Source of the DNA: Mortierella alpina
Taxonomy: Eukaryota; Mortierellomycota; Mortierellomycetes; Mortierellales; Mortierellaceae
NCBI GenBank assembly: GCA_029449245.1
Contig: JANATF010000004.1
Location: 2,542,001 to 2,606,000 of the forward strand
Direction: 5' to 3'
DNA length: 64,000 bases
Shown here: piece by piece, positions 42,771 through 53,480 of the stretch
Position numbering within the stretch: position 1 is the stretch's first letter
How the letters are laid out: each line of letters opens with the position of its first letter
Position numbers and translations under genes: made by a program
Notes under the pieces: model-generated
Told to the model about the DNA's origin: nothing
Database searches by the model: none
What the model saw: the letters and a program-made list of their open reading frames with translations, nothing else

Positions 42771-45005
42771 ACATCTGGCTCTTGAAATGGACCATTCGTC
42801 GTTCCAGCTGCAGCACCGCTCCTCGCATTACCTTCAGCCAGATCATTATGACCAGGACCCTGTCTCGGTTTATCCATCTCCTGCTTCGAGCTCGCATCAA
42901 TTGCTGAAGCAATCTAGCGTCACCGAGCTATCTAGGTATGAAAGCAGCTGCGGTCTCCAACTTCAACGACGGCAGCACAATACCCTTTAGCTTAGTATCA
43001 ACTGTCGAGAGCGTCCTCTAACCGATCACATTATACCAATACTAGCTCTCCCATCATGTACCCGAGCACCCTGGCCACTGCAACATCGCCAGTTTTGACC
43101 ACCACCCGCCACTCTATGCGAAGAGAGCAGCCGCAGCTACAGTTCTATCAAAATGGAGCTCTCTCACACCAGAAGACACACAACCGGGAATACAACCAAG
43201 ATTATCACGACGCCTATCCACGCACACCCTGGGCTGCCCCTGACCATACTCTTGGTGAAACTGGCCTAGAAACCTGGCGCGCACAGCATGGATTTCCAGC
43301 TGGCGAGGGTCTAGAATGTACCTCGCCGACTGCCCAGCAGTTCATGGGTAGCTGCAGACCTGACTCGGGTGTCTTGCCTGAAATGATTGACCCTTACTAC
43401 AAGCAGACGGCAAGCCTGGAGAGTGAAGGAGATACCCTCTCTGAGCTCAGTCAGAATGAGCAGGACGCAGCTGTTGCCAGGATAAATTCGGCGGTGTATC
43501 AGCCTGGCAAGACCGAGAATGAGCAGTATAATTCATTGTTCAAGGGAATTGCAGAGAGCCACCAGCGCGTCAAAGCGAACCGGTCCAGGGGGTCTTCAAG
43601 GGTATACACGCGGTCTCTCTCAGTCGATCCCTTGGGCGCGATGGATCCGATGGAGCAGCAGAGTATCAATGTTAAAGCACACGGCCTGGATGACTCAGCC
43701 CAACATCAAGAGCGATACCTTCCAACGCCTGATTCTTCACTTGCGCCATCATCCCGACTGGGCTACACCCAGGATCCTGCTAGCTATGACGACCCTACCT
43801 TTCCATCCACAGCCTCGGATCCACTTTATGTAACCTTCATGGGCTCGGCTACGCCATCTCCTTTGCCTTCTAGGTCCTCCTCTGCTACCACATCGCCGTG
43901 CCTCTCGCAGCGCAGGTTGAGCAATCGACAGGTCTACCCTAGTTACCAGCAGCAAGATCCCTCCGCCCCGTCCCTCACGCGGGTGTCGACAACACCACTC
44001 CGAAAGTTCTCTGAGGCCTCGGTCTCTGCCACCCAAGTTGCAATATTGCTTGGCAATAGCAGTATAGACCCTTCACGCGCCGCAAGCACTGAGGGAGAGT
44101 GTGAGCTCGACGATTTACAAGCGTTGAGGATCGACGATATGATCGAGGATCTGACAGCATCTTTACAAACCACTCCTCGATCGTCCGCCACGTCCTTGGT
44201 CCAAGCACCTCCTCGAACAGCCTCTCCAGTGCAACTGTCGAGCCTTTCTTCCTCTTCTTTGGTGCAAGGCGAGCTTCTCAACAGCAGAACCGACGGGGAT
44301 GGACCTTGCACGCTCACAGCGACTAGAGCAATTATGTTGGATTCAGAAAGTAGGACGTCTCCTCTCGGCGGATCGCTTCGGACAGGAAACTCGCTTTTCG
44401 AAGGTCAGAAGCGCGACGCAAGAAAGGTCAAAGTCAAGGACAGCCGCTTGAATGACCAGGACGGAGAAAAGGATGTACAGAGAGTCGCGGCAAGTAACAG
44501 GACCTCGACGACGGATGTCGTTGCATCCAAATACGATTATGAGGACGAAGAGGACGAGGCAGTCGAAGGAGAGACGGAGAAAGAGCAACAAGTCAAGCAG
44601 GACACTGCTCACGCCAAGGCGCAGATCTATCAACGACCGAAACGCAGTTGGACGGTGAGCACGTCGACGTTGACGTCCGTAGAGCAAATCGGTAGTCGTT
44701 CAAGTTCACCAGTGTTCAAAAATCGTGCCGCTGGATCCTCAACCTCATCGCTGACAACCCCTGCGACGACCCATTCTGCGGCGACAATGTCTCGACCGAC
44801 GTTTTACCAGGCAGGACCATCCTCCATGTCGCGGACGAGCCTGGAATTAGAGTCGTGGGGTGAATCGTCGTTGAGTTTGGCGAAAAAGTCGATTGAAATG
44901 GCGAGGGCGTCCATTGACCGACCCAGGACGCCAATGGAGCGGTCAGGCCTGTCCACAGAGTTGTCGAAGCGGTGGGGAAACAAGTCTACACAGCCATTCC
45001 ATTAA
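41553..45005 (+). CDS. KCH1: Kch1/Prm6-type fungal potassium channel with long tail
   Basis: Three exons: 41553-42024, 42185-42935, 43046-45005; 3183 nt, 1060 residues. The first ~320 residues carry the Kch1-like membrane domain: helices around WVWVMFVNAVLVFCGEIWTC, RWIFAASILLTCALLALEF, WKFLAIQTPRQIVNIMTLFA and FVMFICSVLATFAAMVLWI, with KANKVIKSRYISSVVSNKVA and YNYFCFIEMIRDSKKLHEKL between. In yeast, Kch1/Prm6 mediate low-affinity potassium uptake during pheromone response and calcium influx. The rest is cytosolic and disordered: a 12-residue poly-Q tract near residue 355, then over 600 residues rich in Ser, Thr and Pro. The exon 2-3 splice is supported by a GTATGA donor, an ATACTAG acceptor and an unbroken 653-codon frame. 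If the intron were retained, the protein would stop at 42990. Confidence 0.85.
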
Positions 45006-45092
45006 AAAGATGAAGGATAAAAGAAAATGCTGTATTGTACATGATGCGCGATAACGAACGCGTCCGAGGATTAATATTGAAAACTATTGCTA

Positions 45093-48000
45093 CTACTGCT
45101 GCTGCTTCTGCTGCTGCTGCTGTCTCTGATGATGCTGGTGTTGTTGCATCTGCTGCTGGTGTTGATGTTGCAATGCAAACTGCTGCTGAAGCACCTGCTG
45201 ATGAGCATAGAACATCTGCTGTTCAATGGAGGACGTCAAGGAAGGGTACCCAGAATTAACTTGGAAGGACTGATGATGCTGGTGCTCCAAACCGGCTGGG
45301 CAGTTTGCACCTCCACCAGGACTGCTGAGACCCATGGGTCCCGAAACTGGAGTGCCTCCATGACTTGTTGACCCATTCATGGACGCCACAGTGATCGTAC
45401 TCGTTGCTGGGCTCGCCGTAGACAAGGGCGAAAGTGGAGGAGAGGAGCTGAGCGAGGAAGCACGATTGTGGGAGGAATGGGCTACGCCTGCTGCCGAACT
45501 CGCTGGAGAATACTGCTGTGCCTGAGGAAAGTTGGAGTGGGGGTGGGACAATGACTGAGCCGAAAGCGGGTGGTGTGGGTGTTGCGTCTGCGCTGCGGTC
45601 TGGAGCGAAAGCAATTGCTGTGAGAACGGCGACGAAGGTTGGGGAGCTGAAGTTGACAAGAAAGGGGGCGATGAGGAAGGGGACGCCTGGCTTTGCTGGC
45701 TGTGTGGTTGTGGTTGCGGTTGTGAGGCTAGTGAAGGGACCTGCTGTTGGCGCATCCAGACCATCCTCGCGTCGCCTTCACTCGCGTGTTGCATGATCTG
45801 ACGCTGTTGGTGGATCCATCTCGGAAGAAGAAGCGTCTGCTGTTCACCCGTGTAACTATGGTTGTCCTGCTCGTAGTACAGTAGCAGACCTTGGAGCATC
45901 TCGTACGCTTCGTCCTGGTTTGGAACCTTGCGCATACCACCATCGGTGGTCAGACCAAACGGCGATGGACTGATTTTTGCGCCAGCAGATACTGCAACAG
46001 ACGACGTCGAGGGAGCAGCGGTCATGGGTGCCAGTGGCTGCTGGCTTTGAAGTATGATCTGCGACGAAGGAACAGATGCAGGAATACTATTGCTACTCGT
46101 GCTGCTGATGTGCAGAGGTGGGAGTGAATCGAATAGGTTCGGAAATGAGTCCAGGATCGATTGCTGCGACGGCTGCGATTGTTGCGAACTTGAGGGGAGC
46201 GAGGACAGTGCTGGCTGGAGGTTAAGGAAGGTGCTGTGGGATGGATGGGCGAGCGACGATGATGGTACGTGCGGCGTAGGCTGAGGAATGGACGAGGACG
46301 CCGACGAGAATGGTACCCCGAGCGGTTCGAAAGGAGATGATTCGCTCAAGGAATAGAGCCTGCGCTGCTTTGGACGTGCCTGCTGTTGTTGCTGATATTG
46401 GGGTCCTAGGTTGAGTCCCGGAGCGTGGGATTGGCAAGTGGAAGTAGATGTTGTTCTCATATGCCTGTCTGTACCTGTGAAAGCATTGGCGCTAATGCTG
46501 TTGGATACTTGACTTGAGAAATCATAATCTCTCCCCAGCAATTCATGGCTGGACTGGCGCCCGTTCTCATCCTCTGCCCCATTGTCCTGAATGGGTCCAT
46601 ATGCATAGAGTTGTTGGTGTTGATGGTGGTTGCTTAGTTGAGTGTCTCTGTTGTCACTGTCGTCTAGCTCCTCTTTAACCTTGCCTTGGCGTTGGGATTG
46701 AGGATGACTAAGGCGACGATGGAAGCTTTGGTGGTGGTGGTGACTGTGACCTGCTAAGAGACCGGAGTCAGCCGAGAAGGGAGTCGAATCAGATGCAGTC
46801 GGCGAAGCAGACAAGCCTTCGATGTGCGACGTAGATGATACTGAGGTTAGCGAGGGCGATGTGGAGGGAGAAGGTGAGGTGGCCGATGCTGAAGGGTCCA
46901 TCTCGACGATCCATCTGTACCGGCCGAGCCGATCCGCGGCCCACTGCACGCCCAGCCTCCGCTTGAAATGTCGAAGCCAGCCGAAGGAACATCTCATCCG
47001 GCTTGCGCTTGGAATTGTCCGAGCCAGACGCAGGGCATGCGACTGAAGCTCTGCATCATTGAGTCGACGGCCGTGCGAGTCGACAGCTGCTGGAGATTTT
47101 AGGAATTGTACCATAGCTCGGTCCAACTCAACCGAGGCTGGCTCGCGCACACGCTTCAATTGCCCTTCCCAACGGGCGCCTAAATAAGGTTTGGGGTATT
47201 GAAAGCAGGAATTAGAATACCAAGCTAAAGTACATGAAAGATCTGACGAGATTATTGTAAGCCGAGGGACGAAGCGAGCCGACAGTTGGGGAGAAAATGA
47301 GGGGAAGCGCAGGAGCACACTCACAGAACGTGTGATGCAAAAATTGAGAGCACCAACAAACTTGCATGCAGGTGCCCATTGGTGAACAAATATATCAGTG
47401 CTTAGAGTACACAATTGCAAATGACGCGACTGCAGTGGACGCTCAATTGAGAGACGCTTGATTGAATACAGCCCTCACCCCTGATTGCCAAATGTGGAGA
47501 ACGAAAAACAACAAGCAACACAGAAGAGCAATGCACAATTGACAACACCAGGATGCCGTTTGGATCGGCAGCTGCATTGATTAAGGTATCCTTTACATCA
47601 GTACCCTCCCATTGATAATCCATCATTTGTTTTCGCAAATTCAATAATGCATGCCTTCCCGCCTCCACCCACCCTCTCGAAGGACGCAAAGAGATGCATT
47701 ACTCTGGTGAAAAGAATGAGACGTGGCGTAAAAGCACAAGATTGCGAATGGGGGGAGCCAGGATCTAGTTGGTTAATTACCTTCGCCTTGAGAAGGAAAC
47801 TGGATCGGATGCGGCAGATCGCCCACGATGCCACTGCTGCTAGCACTCCGGGAACGCTTACTGCCCGCACCGACTCGGTACTTTGTCACTCGCCCAGTGT
47901 CTGTGTTCCTGTCCAAACAGGCATCGTCGACACTCGCATTGGGATTGGTAAAGCCATCTGAGGTGCCTGATCTACTTTGTATGGACTGATATAAATCCTT

Positions 48001-48195
48001 GTGGCCAGCCATGAGAGAGGCACGCTGCTTGTGCAAGATCGAGTACACGGTCACCCTGGCGATCCGGAGCCCCCATGTAGCGAGAACCCAATCGCAAACC
48101 TCGGTTGGCCGAAGTTTGTGTGTGTCTGCTTGATGGATCAGCTGGCGCTTCTGTTCGCGCGTTAGCGACGTATGTTTCTCGCCAAAGACACCCAT
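45093..48195 (-). CDS. CENP-B/Tc5-type helix-turn-helix protein, Q-rich
   Basis: Two exons: 48195-47781 and 47179-45093; 2502 nt, 833 residues. Exon 1 encodes a first HTH, SLTREQKRQLIHQADTH with LRPTEVCDWVLATWGL and VTVYSILHKQ, like the N-terminal half of CENP-B/pogo DNA-binding domains. Exon 2 begins with the second (CENPB/Tnp_Tc5) HTH: ELDRAMVQFLKSP, RLNDAELQSHALRLA, SFGWLRHFKRRLGVQWA. No DDE transposase domain follows; instead there are about 600 residues of Ser/Pro/Gln-rich low-complexity sequence and a His/Gln C-terminus. It looks like a domesticated transposase-derived DNA-binding protein or transcription factor. The 601-nt intron is one of the longest in the window. The poly-Q end is closed by TAG TAG followed by CAA TAG. 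Confidence 0.82.
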
Positions 48196-51100
48196 GATGT
48201 TATTGCCGAAGTGTTGTTACGAGCGTATCTGTTCGCCTTTACGATATTGACCAGAACGCCGAAGATTAGCAAATAAATGTTTGGGAGAAGGGAGTGGTAA
48301 AGAACAAGAGAGTGAGACAAGTGAGTAGAGAGGCTAGAGAGAATGAAGGTCCAAAGGTCAAGGACGAAGTAATTTCTGTCCTTCCAAGAGTAATTAAGCG
48401 GGGGGAAGGTAGCGTTGGATTTCCAAGTTGGTCAAAGGCAGTAAGGCGGTTATGGATTAACGATGAATGAAAGAAAGATTGAGGATGAAAGAATGAAGAA
48501 AAGGAATCAAAGGTGGCCCTGTTATATGTTGGCGAAAATCTTAAAAGAACTGTAACAGACACTCTACCTACACATGTCACCAAGGCAAAGTCTGAGCAGC
48601 AACAAGCCAGCTCTCATTACAAAATAATATACTGCAAATCAATAGAAAACATATATATACATATAAAGGGTCAACTGTGCCTCATTTCAGGCACAGCATG
48701 TAACAGTCGGGATAAAGTCACTCAAGTAGTTCTCCGGCGCTCTGACTGATTCGTTTCTTTGGTGCACACTGTTCATGCCGCGTGATTGGGAGCCGGGGTG
48801 CGACCCTCCGGAAGCCAGAATTGCTGATTGCCGGCAACGACAGTTGCATCATTGAGGTCATGAAGCATGAAGGGCAATTATTGGCCTATTCTGTGACACA
48901 CATGTGGGCAAGAGACAGAGAGAGGGATATTTGCTTTGCCCACGGAGTCTATAGAAAGTTAGCCTTGCCTTTAACTCCACATCAGGGTTAATTGCGCGGC
49001 CTACAAAGCACGACCACGACACTGACGCTACATCTGAGCACGTCCGAAATAGTCCCTCAAGTTTTTTTAAAGTAGGGCCTATGCTGGGCAGGTTAAGTAA
49101 ACACGCACTAACAGATTCACATTCAGTTCCAGCGAAGACTCAAAAAGCTACAGTGGTTGGAGAGTTGATGATTGATAATCAAACACGGCGACTCCATTCG
49201 TTCCTGAAGATGCCGGCGCAATAAAACTTGCCATGGACAATGCGCCAAGCATAGAAAAACAAATTGTACAGCAGAGCGGAAGCGTAGATAACTGGCCAAG
49301 GACTCAAAGCGACGTCTTGGCTATCCCAAAAATGGATGCTCTTTATGCCTTTTCGACCCTCTTTTTCATTTCCGGGACATGCTCGCAGGAAGGAGACATT
49401 GCGCCTCAGTAGCCGAAATGTCTATCAGAAGCACACATGGAGTCGCACCTCCTGGCTCTTAATATAAGTCATTCTTACTGCTGTACCGCTCTCACAGTTG
49501 CAACTTCAATTCTTGTTCTAGCGCACTCTTTAGGGGACTCTTTCGACGTCAGAAACATGCAGCTCTCGTAGGGTCAGCACTTGCTGGAAAGGGAACAACG
49601 ATATTGCTTCAGGCAAAGTACATATGAACCATGGGACGTGAGATCAAACAGCAGGATGACGAACAGATAAGCACTTCTGTTACCGCCGCTCACCTTCGAA
49701 AATGAGCTCGCCTCTGGCACGGGGTACAGATGTAACAGGGTCACCTACCTGAATATTTGGTACGCAGGGCACCATATATGCATACAGGTACATAACGCTT
49801 TGGATGTACCTTTTTTTTTGCTTAGCTTGGGACCCATCGCTCATCTTTTTTGAGGCAAACTTAAAAAAGATCCGCTCGATTTCAGTGATTCCCTAGGCTC
49901 TATGAGAGCGAAACCTATTTTTTGGGGACATCCTGTGCGCCATTGCTGACTGCTTATACACATGTGCAAGGTTCGGCTCATCGGCTTGCACCTGCACTTG
50001 CCAGAATAGAGGAATTCGATGGCGCGAGCTGCACACGCACACGTTCCGTTTGTGGACTAATTACCGCTATCTATCACCACATACTCTACACTATATACCT
50101 CCTCTGGCGCAATGTATGCGTCTCACCTTCTGACCAGTGTTGTCGAACTTTGTGAGCGACACCAACAAGAACGCATTTGATATCCAGGTCCACAAAAAGC
50201 GATCCCGGCGCCAGGTGCAAAGCTAGACGTCTGTGGATTAGCTGATTCTGCCCACGAGTCTTCGTTTCTGAGGTGCCGCAAAAATCCCTCATCACGCTAG
50301 CTCGACGTTTCGCTCATTTATTCCTTACTTGTCCCATGTCGCCATGGCTACGGTTGTCGACGTCTATGGAGTACTGTCGTTTGTGTGTTCCGGCATCCAC
50401 ATGGACATCCCGATCTTTCTCTATTTCTCGGGAAATAATAGTTCAACCTCACGATCCTCGTTCTGCTCAATTAACCTAATTAAAACTTTGGAAGAGTAGG
50501 TCAATGCAGAGTCTTTCTCTAGCTCGATATCGTATGGGATTTTCTTACACTTTAGAACGCGATCTTTTGTAGTCCGTGTCTGTATATGAAATGACAACCC
50601 CTGGAGCATTCTCGGGTTGATTTCAGAGTGACATTGTTGATAGTCCTTTGCGCTGACCATGCCTGTAGCGTATCGTTGGGTGATTAATGATATTTGGGTA
50701 TAAAAAGGTACGAGAGAGATGCATTTCATGTCCAGACACTACTCTACTGTACGCATTTCAAGACTGACATTGCACGTTGTCGTCCTCCCCGATGCACTTT
50801 AGTACCTTATAAAATCTTCGCTCATGTCGCAATTACATGTATAAGTAGCATGCAAGGCCCCAGAAATAACTCAGCTCTCTCCCTCATGCACGATATCACC
50901 TCATCGCTTAGCGAGCACATGTTTGCGGGGTATTTGGCAGCCTCTCATCCGCGTCGCCAGTGTACATCACATGTGCACCGCCCCCGCCAACCCATCATAA
51001 TGGCTCTCGGTGCCAACGTGCAGCGGGTACCCCAGTTCCACCCCTTGCAATCACTTGCGTTGACCTTGATCCAATTTACAAGGACTGACGCTCACAGCGC

Positions 51101-51615
51101 ACTCGCCTCTCGACAAGGGAATTACAAGCAGGCTTTGTTCAGCGTTCTTACGTCTCCTCACTCTTGCTTCTTCTTACCCATATCGCACCGTAATCTGGCG
51201 CGTCTTGAAAAGCCGTTTTGGGTTTTTTGATAGCCATTCTGGATTTGCTTCAAGAGCGACAGAGGCTTAACGCCTTTGAGTCCACGTGCGCCCAAATAAT
51301 CATTCGCTTCCTTGTTTTTCCAGGCGGAGTACTGACGTTGGGTACAAGGGACTCTGACCGGGGGTTTTATGGCGTACTCACCCTTGTTTGTCCATTGGTG
51401 CAGCGCCAAATAGCACCCCCTGTGTTGCTCTCTGCGGAGCTGATGTAATCTGACCTTTGTACTCTACTGAGCCATTGAGCACAACAGGGAGGAATAGCCA
51501 TATTATCATCAAGCCGTGCTTAAAAAGAGAAAATGGCAGAACCTGGTACAGACAACTAGAGCTTGGAGCTTTGTATCGAGTAGACTGTTCAAATTACAGG
51601 TATTCTAGTGTATTG
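48196..51615. other. 3.4-kb gene-poor region
   Basis: No convincing gene on either strand. Open frames are under 180 codons and lack protein-like composition; the best, 102 codons at 50421-50729 on the minus strand, has a charged end (IRLIEQNEDREVELLFPEK) but no family. A 5-bp-loop hairpin GTGCCTCATTTCAGGCAC sits at 48678-48695. No tRNA or other structured RNA recognised. Probably decayed repeats plus the promoter of the gene ending at 45093. Confidence 0.45.
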
Positions 51616-51900
51616 CTATTCGATATCGCATCGCATATCACTAGGAAGGCACATCCCGCTATGGCCTTGTATCATAGGGTCACAACAATAATATCCGGGA
51701 CTACAGAAGCCTGAAGGATAACTGCAACTCATTCCATCTCTTTTATGATTGGCCCAGGAACTCGCCGGCGAGCCGTTGTTGATGATGGGGAACGCGTTGG
51801 CGTGCAGTTGAACTGAGGTACTTCGCTGGAGCTCAAAGAACCCTCCAGAAAACATGAATATCAGCACGGCTGAGACGCTCGTCAAAAAGGATGAGTGCAT
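51616..51900 (-). CDS. Small secreted six-cysteine protein 1
   Basis: Single exon, 94 residues. N-terminal hydrophobic stretch SFLTSVSAVLIFMFSGGFF is a probable signal peptide or anchor; a Lys-Arg (HKRDG) lies just before the cysteine module, as if a propeptide were removed by a Kex2-like protease. The mature part has six Cys in the order C-x6-C-x5-CC-x10-C-x6-C. The same pattern occurs in the next gene to the right. The C-C-CC-C-C order is that of inhibitor-cystine-knot (knottin) and similar disulfide-rich folds. The function is unknown: it may be an effector-like, antimicrobial or signalling peptide, and nothing in the sequence decides this. Confidence 0.6.
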   Translation of the reverse strand: MHSSFLTSVSAVLIFMFSGGFFELQRSTSVQLHANAFPIINNGSPASSWANHKRDGMSCSYPSGFCSPGYYCCDPMIQGHSGMCLPSDMRCDIE

Positions 51901-52291
51901 GGAGGTGGGGTTTTGAAAATGAGTGTACTAAACCAGAACAAAAGCAGCAGGGGTAGGGGCAAAGGGCAAAGGGTTTTTATTATGTTCATGGAGGTGATAA
52001 TGGGCGATGAGAAGGGGACTTCTATACACTTGCATGAATGACCGCGTTCCATCATGCCATATCGATGCTAAGGAAAAGGAGACGGGACAGAGCAAGGCGG
52101 CACGCGAGGGAGAACATTTCAGCATGATCGGCAGTAGCCATCCATCAATACAACCAGGCTCACTCTACATTCATGGGTTATCTGCCATTATCGTTACGAG
52201 TTCGAGAAAGCGCCGTCAGGATTTTTTAACGGTTTTATGGATAATGCTTTTACTACTGCCCAGACACTGCTGACAAGAGAAGCTATTTGAA
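51901..52291. other. Spacer between the two small secreted protein genes
   Basis: 391 bp, promoter of the left gene and 3' region of the right one. C/T-rich (minus strand) near 51940-51975; no other frame of note. Confidence 0.4.
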
Positions 52292-52513
52292 CTAGTTGGA
52301 GGGACAGATGGCGTATCCAGGGTAGCAAAATCCTTCGTCCTCAAGTGTTTTTAGCCCACAGCACTGGAATCCTGCAAAACAAGGTTTGGAAGAAGAACAG
52401 GGACGACCGGCTTGAAAAGGACTAGCATCTGCGACGGAGGATTCGCCCAGGATACCTCCAGAGGCAAGAACCAGCATTGCAGCTGCAATGTTAAGAAGCA
52501 AGGAGGAGCGCAT
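52292..52513 (-). CDS. Small secreted six-cysteine protein 2
   Basis: Single exon, 73 residues from the ATG at 52513, chosen because it directly precedes a clean signal peptide (MRSSLLLNIAAAMLVLASGG); an in-frame ATG at 52606 would put 31 hydrophilic residues before it. Mature part: CSSSKPCFAGFQCCGLK and FCYPGYAICPSN, giving C-x5-C-x5-CC-x10-C-x6-C, matching its neighbour almost exactly in spacing while the rest of the sequence differs. A TATAAAAG lies about 95 bp upstream on the same strand. The pair looks like an old tandem duplication of a secreted disulfide-rich peptide gene. No family recognised. Confidence 0.65.
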   Translation of the reverse strand: MRSSLLLNIAAAMLVLASGGILGESSVADASPFQAGRPCSSSKPCFAGFQCCGLKTLEDEGFCYPGYAICPSN

Positions 52514-52605
52514 TGTCGTTCGATCTTGAAAGAGTGAGTGTTCGAAAGGCGGGTAACGATAAAAGGAGCGTGTTTGGAATTGCGTGGGAAGGGTGCAGAC
52601 TTTCA

Positions 52606-52613
52606 TGCTTTTA
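52606..52613 (-). promoter_or_regulatory. TATA box of small secreted protein 2
   Basis: TATAAAAG on the minus strand, about 95 nt before the ATG at 52513. A usual TATA distance would start transcripts near 52580 and exclude the ATG at 52606. Confidence 0.5.
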
Positions 52614-53410
52614 TATCGGCGCGGCAGGTCCTGCAGCGAGCTCGCTCATTAGCACCTTTGCGCGCGCGCAGAGAAACACAGGAAGAATTCTACAGAGAGT
52701 GTTCTGCTATAGCCATGGTGTGCAGCATGGTATATGACTGGCGAATGATTGTCATTGCACGAGTAGACGGCGCTCGATGGGCTGCATGTACCAAAACAGC
52801 GTGGTTTGGTAGGAAGATCATAGTTGAGCGGCATGGTATGGTGCGTGGCAAAAATAGATCACAGCGCGCCGTGCCGAGATACTAGAGACCATCTTCCTGC
52901 CTCCACTCCACCCTGCCTTGTCCGTTGACCTATCACTGGTGACCGTCTAACCCCTCGCGACCTTGCCATCGTAGCGTACAATTTGATAGGAGGTACATTG
53001 TTATACGAAGTATGAGCTGCGCGTTGCCTCGATTCTACCATGCCTTTCAGCAAGTCGGCGATTGCTTTATCGCGACGGTAGTTCATGTTGTGGTTGTTGG
53101 GATATTTTGGAGACCGCTTGGTTAATGACACATTCAGGAATACATTTGGCTTCGGAACCAAGATGACAGAGGAGGGTGGGTTGTATGGTACAGGGGAAGC
53201 TTGTGCAGAAGCATCATGGTGAAGCGTGACAGCAAGAGGTTGTCTCCATCACCATGCACAAACCCGGCGGAGGAATGCCTTAGTGCAGGTTTGTGCGTTG
53301 ATTCGACTTGCGAGGCAAATTGTGCTGATGTGATGAGAAGGCAATGGCGCCCTAGGTTTAAGGGTGATCCAAAGGGGGTCGGTCCGTCCGTGACTGCACC
53401 AGAAAAAGGG
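52614..53410. other. Intergenic
   Basis: Open frames on both strands but none protein-like. CGCGCGCGCAG at 52661 is a short alternating tract. Nothing else seen. Confidence 0.35.
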
Positions 53411-53418
53411 TATAAATG
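53411..53418 (+). promoter_or_regulatory. TATA box of the RNase H gene
   Basis: TATAAATG, 63-70 nt before the ATG at 53481, an ordinary distance for a TATA-driven gene with a short leader. Confidence 0.55.
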
Positions 53419-53480
53419 TTCGACCGCTCCTGTTGGATTTGAAAATCCAATCTTGTCTTCGTTGACGTCTGCTTGCGAAT

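Noticed and set aside
42121-42990. Separate gene starting at the ATG at 42121
   Set aside because: The acceptor at 42184 joins the first exon to GWKFLAIQTPRQIVN in frame and restores one Kch1-like membrane domain, so this is an internal exon.
43056-45005. Separate 649-residue gene starting MYPSTL
   Set aside because: Consensus donor at 42936 and acceptor before 43046 join it in frame to the channel; no promoter fits in the ~65 bp after the alternative stop. Kept as part of KCH1, with the alternative noted in the findings.
50421-50729. 102-codon minus-strand frame with a charged C-terminus
   Set aside because: No homologous pattern recognised, no upstream promoter-like signal, and the surrounding 3 kb has no coding signal.
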